From Paraburkholderia elongata (lineage in GTDB: Bacteria; Pseudomonadota; Gammaproteobacteria; Burkholderiales; Burkholderiaceae), in NCBI RefSeq assembly GCF_013177735.1, contig NZ_WOEZ01000090.1, positions 1-59,051 on the forward strand: 59,051 nucleotides of DNA. The letters are read 5' to 3'. Numbering within the stretch: the first letter of the stretch is position 1; each line of letters starts with the position of its first letter. Made by a program: the position numbers and the translations under genes. Below, piece after piece: positions 46,586 to 55,635 of the stretch. The notes beneath the pieces are model-generated. The model had not been told where the DNA came from. It saw only the letters and a list, made by a program, of their open reading frames with translations, and searched no databases.

Positions 46586-46980
46586 CTCTTCCTCCCGCCG
46601 CAGTGCACAACAGACTTAAGAAACTACTTGAACCTTAGACTGTGAAGGGCTGCCTCGCAAGGAGATGGACGATTTCACCGCAAACGTTCATGAAAATAGC
46701 AACAGCACGGCAACACCCATGCCCGGACGGGGGCAACCCAGCGGCAGAGGTCATATTTTGGCTTCGTCGGGATGTGGCTGACCCATCAGGCAAAGGCGAG
46801 CCGGATTCGTCGCCTGTCCGAAAACGAACGTGGGTCGGTTCGCCGCAATCCCGCATGAACAAAACAGACTGGTGCCGGCGTCGGCCGTGAAAGCCGCGTA
46901 AATGATGCAGTGCACACATACATAATTGTTAAATCGGGGCGAGAGGGTATACGCTTAAGCACCTTCCCTGCGAGAAGCTC
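46586..46980. other. Gene-free stretch before the second Uma2 gene
   Basis: The ends resemble 14715-14945 of copy 1; the middle has overlapping ORFs of about 85-95 codons on both strands without ribosome sites. Confidence 0.4.
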
Positions 46981-47541
46981 ATGGACGTGTCTCCTCTTCT
47001 GGACTGCAACGGATTGCTTGCTTTATGGCGCCACATGGCTGCGACGGTGGGGTCTGACCGAACAGACTGGTGCGAGCTGGATGAGCACGGTGAAGTGGTG
47101 ACAAATCCACGCCCGTCGGCGCGGCGCCAGATAGCGCTCACGGACGTCTACTGTGACATCACCGGACAGATTGGACATCTTGCGGCCATGTCGGTCGCCG
47201 TAACGACACGGTCATTTGGCATCAGGGTCCCCGATGTGGTCTGGATGCCGTGCGAACGATGGGAAAGTTTCGACCGCGACGAGCCGGTGCCATTCGTGCC
47301 CGACCTGTGCGTTGAGGTCCTTCTTGATAGCGACAGGGCGCAAGATATCGGCCGGAGGGTCAATGCCTATCTGGAAGGCGGCGCCCGCGAAGTCATGGTC
47401 GTTGGCCAGCACGGACAGGTTGAAATCTGTGGAACGACGGGTCGACGCCGAGCTTCAATCTTCGGCGTGACACTATCGCTTGACCGCGTGTATTTCGAAG
47501 AAAGTGACGTGTCCTCCATTCTCAGCGTTGTTCGTTGTTGA
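46981..47541 (+). CDS. Uma2-family nuclease-like protein, second copy
   Basis: 186 residues. Shares IRVPDVVWMPCERWESFDRD and PDLCVEVLLDSD with the 14946 protein; the N-terminal third and the tail are more divergent (MDVSPLLDCNGLLALW). The same acidic residues are kept. Weak ribosome site, as in the other copy. Confidence 0.8.
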   Translation: MDVSPLLDCNGLLALWRHMAATVGSDRTDWCELDEHGEVVTNPRPSARRQIALTDVYCDITGQIGHLAAMSVAVTTRSFGIRVPDVVWMPCERWESFDRDEPVPFVPDLCVEVLLDSDRAQDIGRRVNAYLEGGAREVMVVGQHGQVEICGTTGRRRASIFGVTLSLDRVYFEESDVSSILSVVRC

Positions 47542-47795
47542 GAACCCGTCATTCACACGAGCTCCACACAGGGTGAACGTCACCTGTAGTTCAATACGGC
47601 GAGTTGTTCGTTTGAATACTTCGCGCAACCATCGTTCGACAAAGCCTTGGGGCCGGGCGTGAAATTGGCCGCTGGTGGAGCCAGCGAACGGGCTGTTCCG
47701 TTCCAGCGCTGGCGCGGGCCTTCTTTCCGGCATTCTTTCTTGAACGCCGCTCTGCCGCGGCCTATCTTTAAGCTGATTCACTTCAGGAGATGACC

Positions 47796-48038
47796 ATGAA
47801 CCGCGCTGCAGTGGACGTGCATTTTGACCGCGTGCACATGTTCATCGACATGTCCGACGGTCCCGCCGTTCAATTTCCACTGGACTGGTTTCCCGTGTTG
47901 CAGGCCGCCACGGCAGCCGAGCGCGAACACTTTGCCATCTCTCTAGACCATGAGCTGATAATCTGGCCTGAAATAGATGAAGACGTGAACGTTCCAGCGT
48001 TGCTTTCATATCGGCCCGAGAACGCGGGTCGCAAGTGA
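47796..48038 (+). CDS. DUF2442-type protein
   Basis: 80 residues; AGGAG lies before the ATG of MNRAAVDVHF. The pattern of strands, FPLDWFPVLQAATAAEREHF and IIWPEIDEDVNVPALL is the DUF2442 signature (PL.W.P.L…A…R…W..LDEDI.V..LL). Family members are small, often next to DUF4160 in toxin-antitoxin-like pairs; no DUF4160 gene adjoins here. Function unknown. Confidence 0.75.
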   Translation: MNRAAVDVHFDRVHMFIDMSDGPAVQFPLDWFPVLQAATAAEREHFAISLDHELIIWPEIDEDVNVPALLSYRPENAGRK

Positions 48039-48416
48039 TTCGCTGTTGAGCGTATTCTGCCTGGACCTGCGGCGTACGCGTGAGCGTTCCGATATCACGG
48101 CTGTCGGGCGATTCGTCACACTCCGCATACACACACGGCTCGGGCATCAATACCGTGAGAGTGACTGTCGCGCAGGTCTAGCCAAAACATCCGTGTCCGT
48201 TCGGCGGCGTCAAGCTGACGCGTGCGCGTCATACGATTACGTGCTGCGAGTCAGAGGCTCTTCCGGCCTGCCTCCTTGCGCATTCCAAGCGCCAGGTAAA
48301 CAACTGGATATGACTGGCAGGTGGTGAGGGCGTTTCTGCCCGTTTGGGCCTGTGCACCCTCCAAGTTCAGCCGATTTCTTGTAGCACTGAAACTCGCGAC
48401 AAAGGGCGCGCCGACG
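48039..48416. other. Gene-free stretch
   Basis: No frame with a ribosome site and no repeat seen; convergent gene ends flank it. Confidence 0.4.
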
Positions 48417-50213
48417 TTAGACAATTCCCCGCAACGTGCCGTCGGCACGATTCGCCAGGATGTACTGCAGCTTATCGAGCGAAAGGGGCTTGGTCAGATG
48501 AAAATCGAAACCGGCCGCCAAAGCCCTCGATTTGTCGGATTCGGATGCATAGCCCGTAAGGGCCACGAGCACGATGCCGTCGAGTGCTCGTTCAAGTCGA
48601 ACTGCGCGTGCGACTTCGAAGCCGTCCATTTCCGGCATCCCCACATCGATGATTGCAACTTCTGGGTGCTTTTCAGACATCAGCCGTATGGCATCGCGCC
48701 CGTTGTTCGACGTTGTTACTTCGTGACCTTCAAGCTCGAGCAAAACGCTCAGCGCCTTGAGCGCATCCTGATTGTCGTCAACGAGCAGCAGCCGCGTCGG
48801 CTCGGGAGTCGCGCTGTGCACCTTGGGGGCAGCTACGTCTGTATCCGCTTCCATTCGGAGTATTGGCAAACGAAGCGTCACAACCGTGCCTTTGCCCGAG
48901 CCTTCACTCCTGATTGAGATTGTTCCATGGTGAAGTTCGACCATCCGCTTTGCCACCGCGAGCCCTATTCCCAAGCCTCCTTCGGAACGCGTCTGGCCGC
49001 GGGCAGACTGCGCGAATAACTCGAAGACGTGCGGCCGGACCGCGCTATCGATGCCCATGCCGTTATCAGTGACGTCAATCACAATCAGCCCGGGTGCTTC
49101 TTCGCGCGAGTTGTTTGGCTCGACGCGAACGTTGAGTTCGATGGTGCCTCCGACAGGTGTGTATTTCGCTGCGTTCGAAAGGAGGTTGCCTAGCACCTGG
49201 CTCAGGCGCACATGGTCAGCACGCACGGGGATGGGCTCGTCCAGCCCGGTGATTTTGAGTGTGTGCCTGCGGGATGCGATGTGATGTCTGATGGCTGTCA
49301 CGGCATCAAACGCAATGTCGCTGAGTGACGTGTCGCTGTGCTTGATAGCGAGCTTGCCATGTTTCAGACGGGCGGCGTCGAGCAGGTCATCGACCAGCGT
49401 GCGCAGATGCCTCATCTGGCGCTGCGCGATAGTCAGCACTTCGACGGCTCTTTCGTCGTCAGCGCAAAGTCGTTTTGCTGCACTTATGGCGCCATCGATT
49501 GGCGTCATCGGATTTCGCAACTCGTGGCTGAGCATCGCGATGAATTCGTTGTGCCGCCGGTCGCTCTCTTCACCGCTGTCGCGCGCATTGACGATGGTCA
49601 ACGCCGAGCCGGCGAAAACGGCGAGGTTTGAGAGCAGTCTGACGTCTTCGAGGTCAAATCTCCAATCCTCTCTGTGTGACATCACCCATATCGCTCCTAG
49701 CTCCGCATTCTCAGCCGTGATTGGAACGACTATTCCTTCCGGTACGTCGACTCCCGGAAACGCAAGGCAAGGGAACTGAGCCTGCGGGTTGACGAATAGT
49801 TGCGGTGTCCCCGCCTCCAGGGTTACAGCGCACGGGCACTCGTCCCATGCGGTCGTATGGCCGCGCAGGCCAGCGCAGAGCCCGGCAACTGCAAGCCACC
49901 TGAAGACCCGATTGTCATCTGGTCCTTCGACAAGACTGATGCCAGCGCTACCAGCATGGCAAAGTGCCAGAGCCGTGTCCGCGATGGCTTGCAGAAATTC
50001 GGAGCGCGGACCGGCCTGAGCTCGGGAGAGTGCCACAAGCGCTCGGTTCTCGGCCGCATAATCTGCGGCACGGACCGGCCTGCGGGCGAGCTCATCCGTT
50101 TGACTGGGCGCGCGATTGCTTTCTATGGCTGACAAAGCGACTGGAGAAATAGAGAAAGTTCGAAGGTCGGGATGCCGGGATGCTGCTAGCTCGACAGACG
50201 GCCGCCAGAGCAA
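48417..50213 (-). CDS. Hybrid sensor histidine kinase: GAF, HisKA, HATPase, receiver
   Basis: 598 residues as drawn; the start is uncertain (TTG 50213, or a TTG near residue 28), and both have poor ribosome sites. A GAF-like sensor spans about 65-210 with a CPCAV cysteine pair. The phospho-acceptor is His230 in LSHELRNP. The ATPase has N-box NLLSNAAKYT, G1 DNGMGID and G2 GGLGIGLAV. The C-terminal receiver (474-598) has VDDN, Asp523 in IIDVGMP and Lys575 in TKPLS. No membrane span, so a soluble sensor, and no output domain: the signal must pass to another protein. Stand-alone gene. Confidence 0.93.
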   Translation of the reverse strand: MLWRPSVELAASRHPDLRTFSISPVALSAIESNRAPSQTDELARRPVRAADYAAENRALVALSRAQAGPRSEFLQAIADTALALCHAGSAGISLVEGPDDNRVFRWLAVAGLCAGLRGHTTAWDECPCAVTLEAGTPQLFVNPQAQFPCLAFPGVDVPEGIVVPITAENAELGAIWVMSHREDWRFDLEDVRLLSNLAVFAGSALTIVNARDSGEESDRRHNEFIAMLSHELRNPMTPIDGAISAAKRLCADDERAVEVLTIAQRQMRHLRTLVDDLLDAARLKHGKLAIKHSDTSLSDIAFDAVTAIRHHIASRRHTLKITGLDEPIPVRADHVRLSQVLGNLLSNAAKYTPVGGTIELNVRVEPNNSREEAPGLIVIDVTDNGMGIDSAVRPHVFELFAQSARGQTRSEGGLGIGLAVAKRMVELHHGTISIRSEGSGKGTVVTLRLPILRMEADTDVAAPKVHSATPEPTRLLLVDDNQDALKALSVLLELEGHEVTTSNNGRDAIRLMSEKHPEVAIIDVGMPEMDGFEVARAVRLERALDGIVLVALTGYASESDKSRALAAGFDFHLTKPLSLDKLQYILANRADGTLRGIV

Positions 50214-50472
50214 CGTTGTTCACAGCGGCGAATTTCACATTACGGGAGGGGCGGCACAAAGTCAACGAGGGTTCGTACCTGCTTGCCTGCTGGCAAAGAC
50301 GGCCTCGCTCCACAAAGGGTAGCGCCTCGAAATTGCTCGTGGCCCATCGTCCTCGAGCTGCAAGCGGCGCTAAATTTTAGAAGGCATGTAGTGCATAAAG
50401 CCATTCGTTCAATATGTCTTTAACATCCTCTTCTATTGAACAGTCTCTTTGACATATAAGCCACGGAAGGTA
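50214..50472. other. Gene-free stretch between divergent and convergent signals
   Basis: AT-rich around 50375-50460 compared with its surroundings. No gene seen. Confidence 0.35.
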
Positions 50473-50518
50473 CCCGCGCTTCATCAGACTGAGTGACGCC
50501 TGATGCGAAGCGCGGGTG
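50473..50518 (-). terminator. Long hairpin downstream of the 50523 gene
   Basis: ACCCGCGCTTC-ATCAG and CTGAT-gc-GAAGCGCGGGT pair over 16 bp with a 2-base bulge. It sits just past the leftward gene's stop. No T-run, so termination strength is unclear. Confidence 0.55.
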
Positions 50519-50522
50519 CAGT

Positions 50523-50807
50523 TCACTGTCCGGTTTTCGCCGGACTCATGGCGTCATCGGGCGACATCGAGTGCATATCGGTTTCGTGCGGGTCATTTTT
50601 TTTCATTGCATTTCCCGGCATCGTATCCAGCGGACTCGTGACGGGGTCCCCGTGGTACGTCATTCCTGCCGTTGCCGCACCGTGGGCATTGCCCGCACCG
50701 ATTCCGCCCTGTCCATTTCCTCCACCTTGTGCGAACGTCGTACTACACACAACGACTGAAATAGCAGCGGTACAACCAAGCATGAGTTTTAGCGTTAGCT
50801 TGCGCAT
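50523..50807 (-). CDS. Small secreted Gly/Met/His-rich protein
   Basis: 94 residues from MRKLTLKLMLGCTAAIS; GGGAGA stands 8 bases upstream. Signal peptide ends near TFA/Q. The mature part is GGGNGQGGIGAGNAHG followed by a Met/Asp/His-rich tail (NAMKK, HETDMHSMSPDDAM). Metal (copper) binding by the Met/His tail is possible. A much longer frame to 51320 has no support. Confidence 0.65.
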   Translation of the reverse strand: MRKLTLKLMLGCTAAISVVVCSTTFAQGGGNGQGGIGAGNAHGAATAGMTYHGDPVTSPLDTMPGNAMKKNDPHETDMHSMSPDDAMSPAKTGQ

Positions 50808-51347
50808 GACATTTCTCCCGGCGAGCTCGGCAGGAATTGGGGTCGCTGCGAGCTTACGTAAGCCGCTGATGACAGCCTGGTAGCGCAGCGGCAGAGCGCA
50901 GCCAGCTGATTGAGCTGGCAGATGCCGGACTTGCGTGGCATCAGGACTCAAGCATGTGGTTTGGTCGTGGTTGGGTGCTGAAAATGACAGAGGCGGCAGT
51001 GGGTGTGTGCTCCTGGTCGTGCCGAAGTCGCATTCGTTTACATCGCCTGACTGCCTACAGTCACGGTCCCGCCGACGGCAAAGGCGTTGGATATTGCCGT
51101 CGACCACGCTGCAGCCGAAAAAATCATCTTGCATTTCATAATTGGTCTCATGAAAACGCAGCGCACAATTGCCCTGCCCTAACCGCATATACGGGAGACA
51201 CAGGCTATTGGATTCAAATTGGGACATGCTGGCGAAAATGAAGTGATATTGCGATGGCGCAACGGAAGCCCGGATGTTCTGCGGTATCGGAGCCCGTTGG
51301 GGAGGCCATTGCACGGCCACCGATGCCGATAACCGCGTTTGTCAGGT
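50808..51347. other. Gene-free stretch
   Basis: Both strands have only implausible ORFs. The promoter of the 50523 gene should lie in its left part. Confidence 0.4.
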
Positions 51348-52076
51348 TCAAAGGGACGTTGTGAAGTCCGTCAGCCACGCGGGGCTTGCAGACAGCAGCG
51401 CTGTCTCCAGCGTCTTGTCCAGCCCCGTAAGCACGAGCATGCCGATGGCGATGAACACCGCTCCGAGGATGGTTGTCCCTGCCGTTCCCACTGGGCCAAG
51501 TCGGCGTCGCAGCTTCTGCGTCGAGGTCCGGGAAAGGGAACCGAGAATCGCCAGCGGAAGGCTGGCTCCGATGCCAAATATGCCCATCAACAGTGCGATA
51601 CTGCCGAGACTCCTGCTTTGCGCGGCGAGTGTGGTTGCCGCGCCCAATGTGGGGCCGACGCAGGGACTCCAGACGGCTCCCAGAAGCAGTCCGACCGCGA
51701 ACTGGCCTGACAGGGTGTCGCCTCGTATCCTGCTCAACCAGTTCTGACCCGGGCCACCGATTCCAGCGGCCGCGCGGTTGAAAATGGCCTGCAATCGGTG
51801 GGAAAACATCGCAAGCCCAAACAAAATCATCAGCACGGCGGCCAGGCGACGAAAGAGTTCACTATCCACACCCAGCGACGCGCCGACGCTGGCCACGAAA
51901 ATCCCGATGACCGAGAACGACACGCCTAATCCAGCTGAGAGTGCAACAACCCCCAGCCGATGTGCCGCCAATGCCGACGCAACGAGTATGGGAACGAGCG
52001 CGAGCACGCACGGTGACAACGTCGTCAGGGCTCCGGCCAGGAACCCGAGCACGTACGTACCCGGCGTGAAATCCAT
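51348..52076 (-). CDS. CcdA/DsbD-type transmembrane thiol-electron carrier
   Basis: 242 residues, about six membrane spans. The two conserved cysteines are Cys23 (TLSPCVLALVP) and Cys139 (WSPCVGPTLG), one in each half of the inverted repeat; they carry electrons from cytoplasmic thioredoxin across the inner membrane. Its ATG overlaps the TAA of the thioredoxin gene by one base, so the two are co-translated and act as a pair. Confidence 0.92.
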   Translation of the reverse strand: MDFTPGTYVLGFLAGALTTLSPCVLALVPILVASALAAHRLGVVALSAGLGVSFSVIGIFVASVGASLGVDSELFRRLAAVLMILFGLAMFSHRLQAIFNRAAAGIGGPGQNWLSRIRGDTLSGQFAVGLLLGAVWSPCVGPTLGAATTLAAQSRSLGSIALLMGIFGIGASLPLAILGSLSRTSTQKLRRRLGPVGTAGTTILGAVFIAIGMLVLTGLDKTLETALLSASPAWLTDFTTSL

Positions 52077-52462
52077 TACAGGGCTTTGGCGAACGTGTTC
52101 TTGATATCCTGTTCGCGCGTCTGCCCCGTTGAGCGCGCGACCTCGTGGCCACCCTTGAAAACAACGAATGTCGACTGTTGGGTCACTTTCATCGCCCGCT
52201 TCAAAGCAACTTCCTTGTCGTAGTCGGCCACGAAAATGGTCACGTCTTTCATTTCCGGGCGCGCTGCCAGACGGTCCACAATGGGCTGTTGGACCTTGCA
52301 GGTGGGGCACCAGGTCGCATGGAAGTAGACGATGTTTGGCTTCCCGTCAGCGTTCAACCTGTCGAACTGGGCCTGGTTGAAAGCCTGTTCGCCAGCGAAA
52401 GCGGTACCGACGGCCAGAAACAGGCTCGAAGCGAGCAGATATCTGCAAATAACTTTCAGCAT
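52076..52462 (-). CDS. Periplasmic thioredoxin-like protein
   Basis: 128 residues. Signal peptide 1-23 (…LAVGTAFA/GEQ), then a thioredoxin fold with the redox motif WCPTCK (Cys52, Cys55) and a cis-Pro-like STFVVF segment. It probably receives electrons from the CcdA-type partner and reduces disulfides in the periplasm; candidates in this window are the exported Cys-containing proteins (inference). Weak ribosome site. Confidence 0.92.
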   Translation of the reverse strand: MLKVICRYLLASSLFLAVGTAFAGEQAFNQAQFDRLNADGKPNIVYFHATWCPTCKVQQPIVDRLAARPEMKDVTIFVADYDKEVALKRAMKVTQQSTFVVFKGGHEVARSTGQTREQDIKNTFAKAL

Positions 52463-52790
52463 TGCGGTCTACCCATTGAGAAGCGCAGCCTTATTGTTAG
52501 ACGTTCAAGCTACGAAATGATTGCACCTGTCGCGTTGCTTGAGCCAGCAAGGCTCAGGTCGCTGTGCTGATTGTGACGCGCGGACCAGCTTTGTCTCGGT
52601 TGTATGGGCGGTGGTGTTTGCGACCGGTACAGCTGGCGCTGCCCCTAGCTTCCGCCCCTGACACGCTACGCTCCTTTTTCAACCCATCTTGAGCCCGCCC
52701 TTTGACGGCCATTAAGCCGGCGCCCGCTCGAAACTCGAAGACGCTTTAAAAAATTGGCGCGTTATGAGCCCTGCAATAATCGGATGAAAC
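52463..52790. other. Gene-free stretch
   Basis: No gene or repeat seen. Confidence 0.4.
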
Positions 52791-53313
52791 TCAACGACTC
52801 ACTCCGACCCACCGTGGCTTAGACGAGGGTCGCGTGAACGCCACGAGGTCCTCGTTCCGTAAGGGTTTCAGCGACATTTTTGTTACCTGACTTAAGCGTA
52901 CCGTTTTCTCAGTAGCAGGTTGAAATCCGTCAAACGCTGGCCTATCGTTTATTGACAAATAAATAGAAGTACTGCTCACCTCATCGTGGGCCTGCTTGGT
53001 GTCCGGGGCGGTGTAGTTAACCAAGACTAAGCGGCGACTATGGACACTTGCTTCCAGCACATACTCTCGATACCCCGTCAGTAGCGCCTTGGTGCGCCCT
53101 CTCCGGCGTGCGCGTGCGCTTGTCTCTGTCGATAACGAAACACAGAGGCCGGGTGACTGCGTTCGCTCGCTTCTCGGTCCATCCGGAGATGGACGTGGCA
53201 TAGTGGCGCGCCATGCGAAGCTCATCAATTCGCCCAAATAGCAGTTTTGCAACATCTCCGGCCAACTTGCTGCGCCACTGCCCTCCGGCATCGCGTCGGC
53301 CGTTGTCTGCCAT
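52791..53313 (-). pseudogene. Probable frameshifted gene of unknown function
   Basis: The first half reads best in the frame starting at 53313 (MADNGRRDAGGQWRSKLAGD…LRMARHYATS), the second half in another frame (GYREYVLEASVHSRRLVLVNY…SIYLSINDRPAFDGF) ending at 52791. The change of frame falls near 53080-53120. A joined product would be about 170 residues. No family recognised; weak evidence. Confidence 0.35.
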
Positions 53314-53381
53314 TTCTTACCACCGTCCCACGCGGTACCGGCGCCCCGCCTAAAAACAGCTTTGGCATGTTGGAGGTCGAC

Positions 53382-53567
53382 ATGAAAGACCTGATTCCGC
53401 TCCTTAAGAGAATTTTCCAGACGTCTGCAATCGTCACAAATCCGACCACGCCGCAGTGCGGAATTGTGACGAACGCAGAGCTCGTCGATAGCAACAGCGG
53501 CATTACCACATCGGTGGCGCCGCCGGTGTTGCCCCTGTGGCCCACTGACCCTACTAAGACTAACTGA
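53382..53567 (+). CDS. 61-residue peptide upstream of a secreted protein
   Basis: GGAGG-tcgac-ATG is an excellent ribosome site. Sequence MKDLIPLLKRIFQTSAIVTN, then a Pro/Thr/Val-rich tail with one Cys. No signal peptide. It ends 101 bases before the secreted protein and may share its transcript. Looks like a small peptide such as a leader or a short secreted product; unknown. Confidence 0.55.
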   Translation: MKDLIPLLKRIFQTSAIVTNPTTPQCGIVTNAELVDSNSGITTSVAPPVLPLWPTDPTKTN

Positions 53568-53668
53568 ACCAACCGGGGGGCTGCCCTGTGCGCTGCCAAC
53601 TTCATCATCCGGAGTGCAACGCGGCAGGACGTCGCAGCCCTCGACGACTACAGATGGAGGTATCGAAA

Positions 53669-54340
53669 ATGACTACTCAGCTTGCTTCGCCTTCACATAC
53701 CGGCGCTTTTCGAGTAGGCGCGCGGTCCGTTGCCGCCGCGCTGTTTTCACTCGCACCGCTGTTCGCACAAGGAGCGGCGACCACAGACCAGTTCACTTCG
53801 AGCGGCACCGGGGTCCAAGTGTCTGGGGTGATTTCCGACAACTGCAGGTCGGGCAGCATGTTTCTGAATTCTTCTGCTGGGGCGACGCATGCCCCTACAA
53901 ATTCGCCTCCCACGCAGCAGTCCGCCTTTGCCTTCGTGGTGGTATTTGGCTTCAATTCCTGCACCCACACCTTCTTTAGCACTGCCGGCTTCAGTAGCGT
54001 TAACATCCAATTTGCCGCCCAAGACGGAAATGGCACCCAGGTACCCAAATCGGTCACCGTGTCGGGCAACGTGCCCACGTTCGACGGGGCCGACACCATT
54101 AGCTTCCAGGTCACCGTGAACGCAGTTGGGCTTCCCTTCCAAGACTCGATTACCGAGCAGATGACGGTTCCAATTTCGTCTACCAATTCGGTGTCAGTGA
54201 ACCGTCACAGCGACGGAAATTCCAGTTCGGCTACTGGTTCCGTCAGTGTCTCCACGCAAATTCTCGGGCCGCTACCGATTTCGACCGTATTTGGTTCTGT
54301 ACAAGACAATAGAGCCGCGTCGGTATCCATCACACACTGA
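53669..54340 (+). CDS. Secreted two-cysteine protein, family A, second member
   Basis: 223 residues; GGAGG lies 8 bases before ATG 53669. Signal peptide ends near AQG/A. The mature part has only Cys59 (SDNCRSG) and Cys98 (FNSC), 38 residues apart as in the 1426 protein, plus QVPKSVTVSGNVPTFDGADT, VNAVGLPFQD and a late SATGSVSVSTQ block in the same order. Overall identity is modest, so this is an old paralogue. A disulfide-stabilised beta protein outside the cytoplasm is the best reading. Confidence 0.85.
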   Translation: MTTQLASPSHTGAFRVGARSVAAALFSLAPLFAQGAATTDQFTSSGTGVQVSGVISDNCRSGSMFLNSSAGATHAPTNSPPTQQSAFAFVVVFGFNSCTHTFFSTAGFSSVNIQFAAQDGNGTQVPKSVTVSGNVPTFDGADTISFQVTVNAVGLPFQDSITEQMTVPISSTNSVSVNRHSDGNSSSATGSVSVSTQILGPLPISTVFGSVQDNRAASVSITH

Positions 54341-54590
54341 GAGAATCCCATACCCTGACCTTCGAACCTGTCGTTGGGGCCAGCCGATGCTCATTCTGGG
54401 CTCGTTGCTGGCCTAGCCACACGTCGCCTAACCGTATCAAAGGGTGGGATTTTGTCTATTACTTGGCCCAGAGGTACCACCCACTGACAAATTTGGCTTG
54501 TTGGAAATAAATGGTGGCCGATGGAATGCTCTTGGCCACGCCGGAACCTTAGCGCGCCGACTCTGGCTACCATCCTCATGAGGGGCAATC

Positions 54591-54860
54591 ATGCTGACAT
54601 CAGGGAAGCATCACGCATTGGTGGGCCCCATCTTGGTGCTTGCGCTTATCGCACAGGTAGTCACGCCACGGATTGGCAGGTCGCAGGTTGCCCGCATGGA
54701 GATTTTGCCGTTCGAGGCGATTACCTTCTCCGACGACGCCTTTCTCGCGGGCAGTAAAGACGGCAAACGTGCGACCATTGCCGGCGAGCTGCGCCTGCCG
54801 AAAGCGGGCACCGATAAGTTTCCGGCAGTCATCCTGCTGCACGGCTCGAGCAAGGGGTAA
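54591..54860 (+). pseudogene. N-terminal fragment of a secreted dienelactone-hydrolase-like enzyme
   Basis: 89 residues with AGGGG before the ATG. Signal-like start, then KAGTDKFPAVILLHGSSKG, the first strands and the HGS oxyanion segment of alpha/beta hydrolases (dienelactone hydrolase type). It stops right there; the nucleophile, Asp and His are missing. The sequence after it is unrelated. Confidence 0.65.
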
Positions 54861-54914
54861 CTCCGTCATAATGCCAGGGCCCATACGAAACACCCTACCG
54901 TTGCGAGGAACCCG

Positions 54915-55289
54915 ATGAGCCATGCAATGCCAGACCCTCGTCGACGGAACGTCTTCTTGGACTCGTGCGCCTTCGACCCGAAGAACGAACCGGAAGCCGG
55001 GGCCTCACTGGAAATATTCGAGAGCAGCAGGAACGACCGCATAGGGGCGCTGACCATCGCTCATTCCACCCTGAAAGAGGTAGAGCACCCGAACACACCC
55101 GATTGGGTCAAGCGCGAGAGCCTAGCGATGATTCGCTCTCTTGAAGTCGGCCTCACGCCTCAGGAGCGAAAGAATCAGGAGCAGATACTGGATGTTCTCG
55201 CCGGAAACGGGGGGCGAGACAAGATGCGCCAGGATGCCACGCATGTATTCGAGGCATCGAAGTACGGCGGCGCCGAGTCGACGACCTGA
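54915..55289 (+). pseudogene. PIN-like domain protein, C-terminally truncated
   Basis: 124 residues, GAGG before the ATG. NVFLDSCAFDP with Asp17 is the first PIN acidic strand; AHSTLKEVEHPNTPDWVKRE and MRQDATHVFEASKYG are typical of PIN-like proteins outside the VapC group. The last strand with the final Asp residues (the usual TTD.R) is replaced by GAESTT and stop, so the active site is incomplete. No antitoxin gene beside it. Confidence 0.65.
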
Positions 55290-55374
55290 GCGCAGTTGTC
55301 AGTTGCCCTGTGGAGCAGCGACCTGCTGGCACCCGTGCCCAGATGACGAGCGCGGGAAGTGTTTCAACAGCCTG

Positions 55375-55635
55375 CTAGACAAAAGGGTTATCGACAGTAC
55401 TGGTCGGAGCCGGCGGCTCGTCGGCGACGCGCTCTGGCAATGACGTGTCTCTCTGCAGAACATCGACGACGCTCGCGATGGCCTGCTGCAGCGCGAGTGC
55501 TGCCTTCAGTCCAACCCTGTCGCGGGTGAGTTCCAGTGTGCCGGATATGACGATGCGTACCGGGTCGTTGGTTACGGTCAGCGCGTCACCCTGGATGTTC
55601 AGGACATCCGTATCGTTCGCAAATGCCTTAAACAC
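55375..55635 (-). CDS. Small protein at the end of the nuclease operon
   Basis: 86 residues, MFKAFANDTDVLNIQGDALT…RIVISGTLELTRD…ALALQQAIASVVDVLQ. A beta hairpin, a helix and a disordered Pro-rich tail. Its ATG overlaps the end of the nuclease gene by 8 bases, so it is translationally coupled. It could be an immunity or accessory protein for the nuclease (inference from position). Not recognised. Confidence 0.7.
   Translation of the reverse strand: MFKAFANDTDVLNIQGDALTVTNDPVRIVISGTLELTRDRVGLKAALALQQAIASVVDVLQRDTSLPERVADEPPAPTSTVDNPFV

Noticed and set aside
46635..46919. 94-codon leftward ORF before the second Uma2 gene
   Set aside because: No ribosome site, His/Arg-rich, and an equally long ORF overlaps on the other strand; neither is convincing.
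54866..55057. 63-codon leftward membrane peptide
   Set aside because: Overlaps the better supported PIN-like gene, lacks a ribosome site, and its hydrophobic end falls in the gap by chance.
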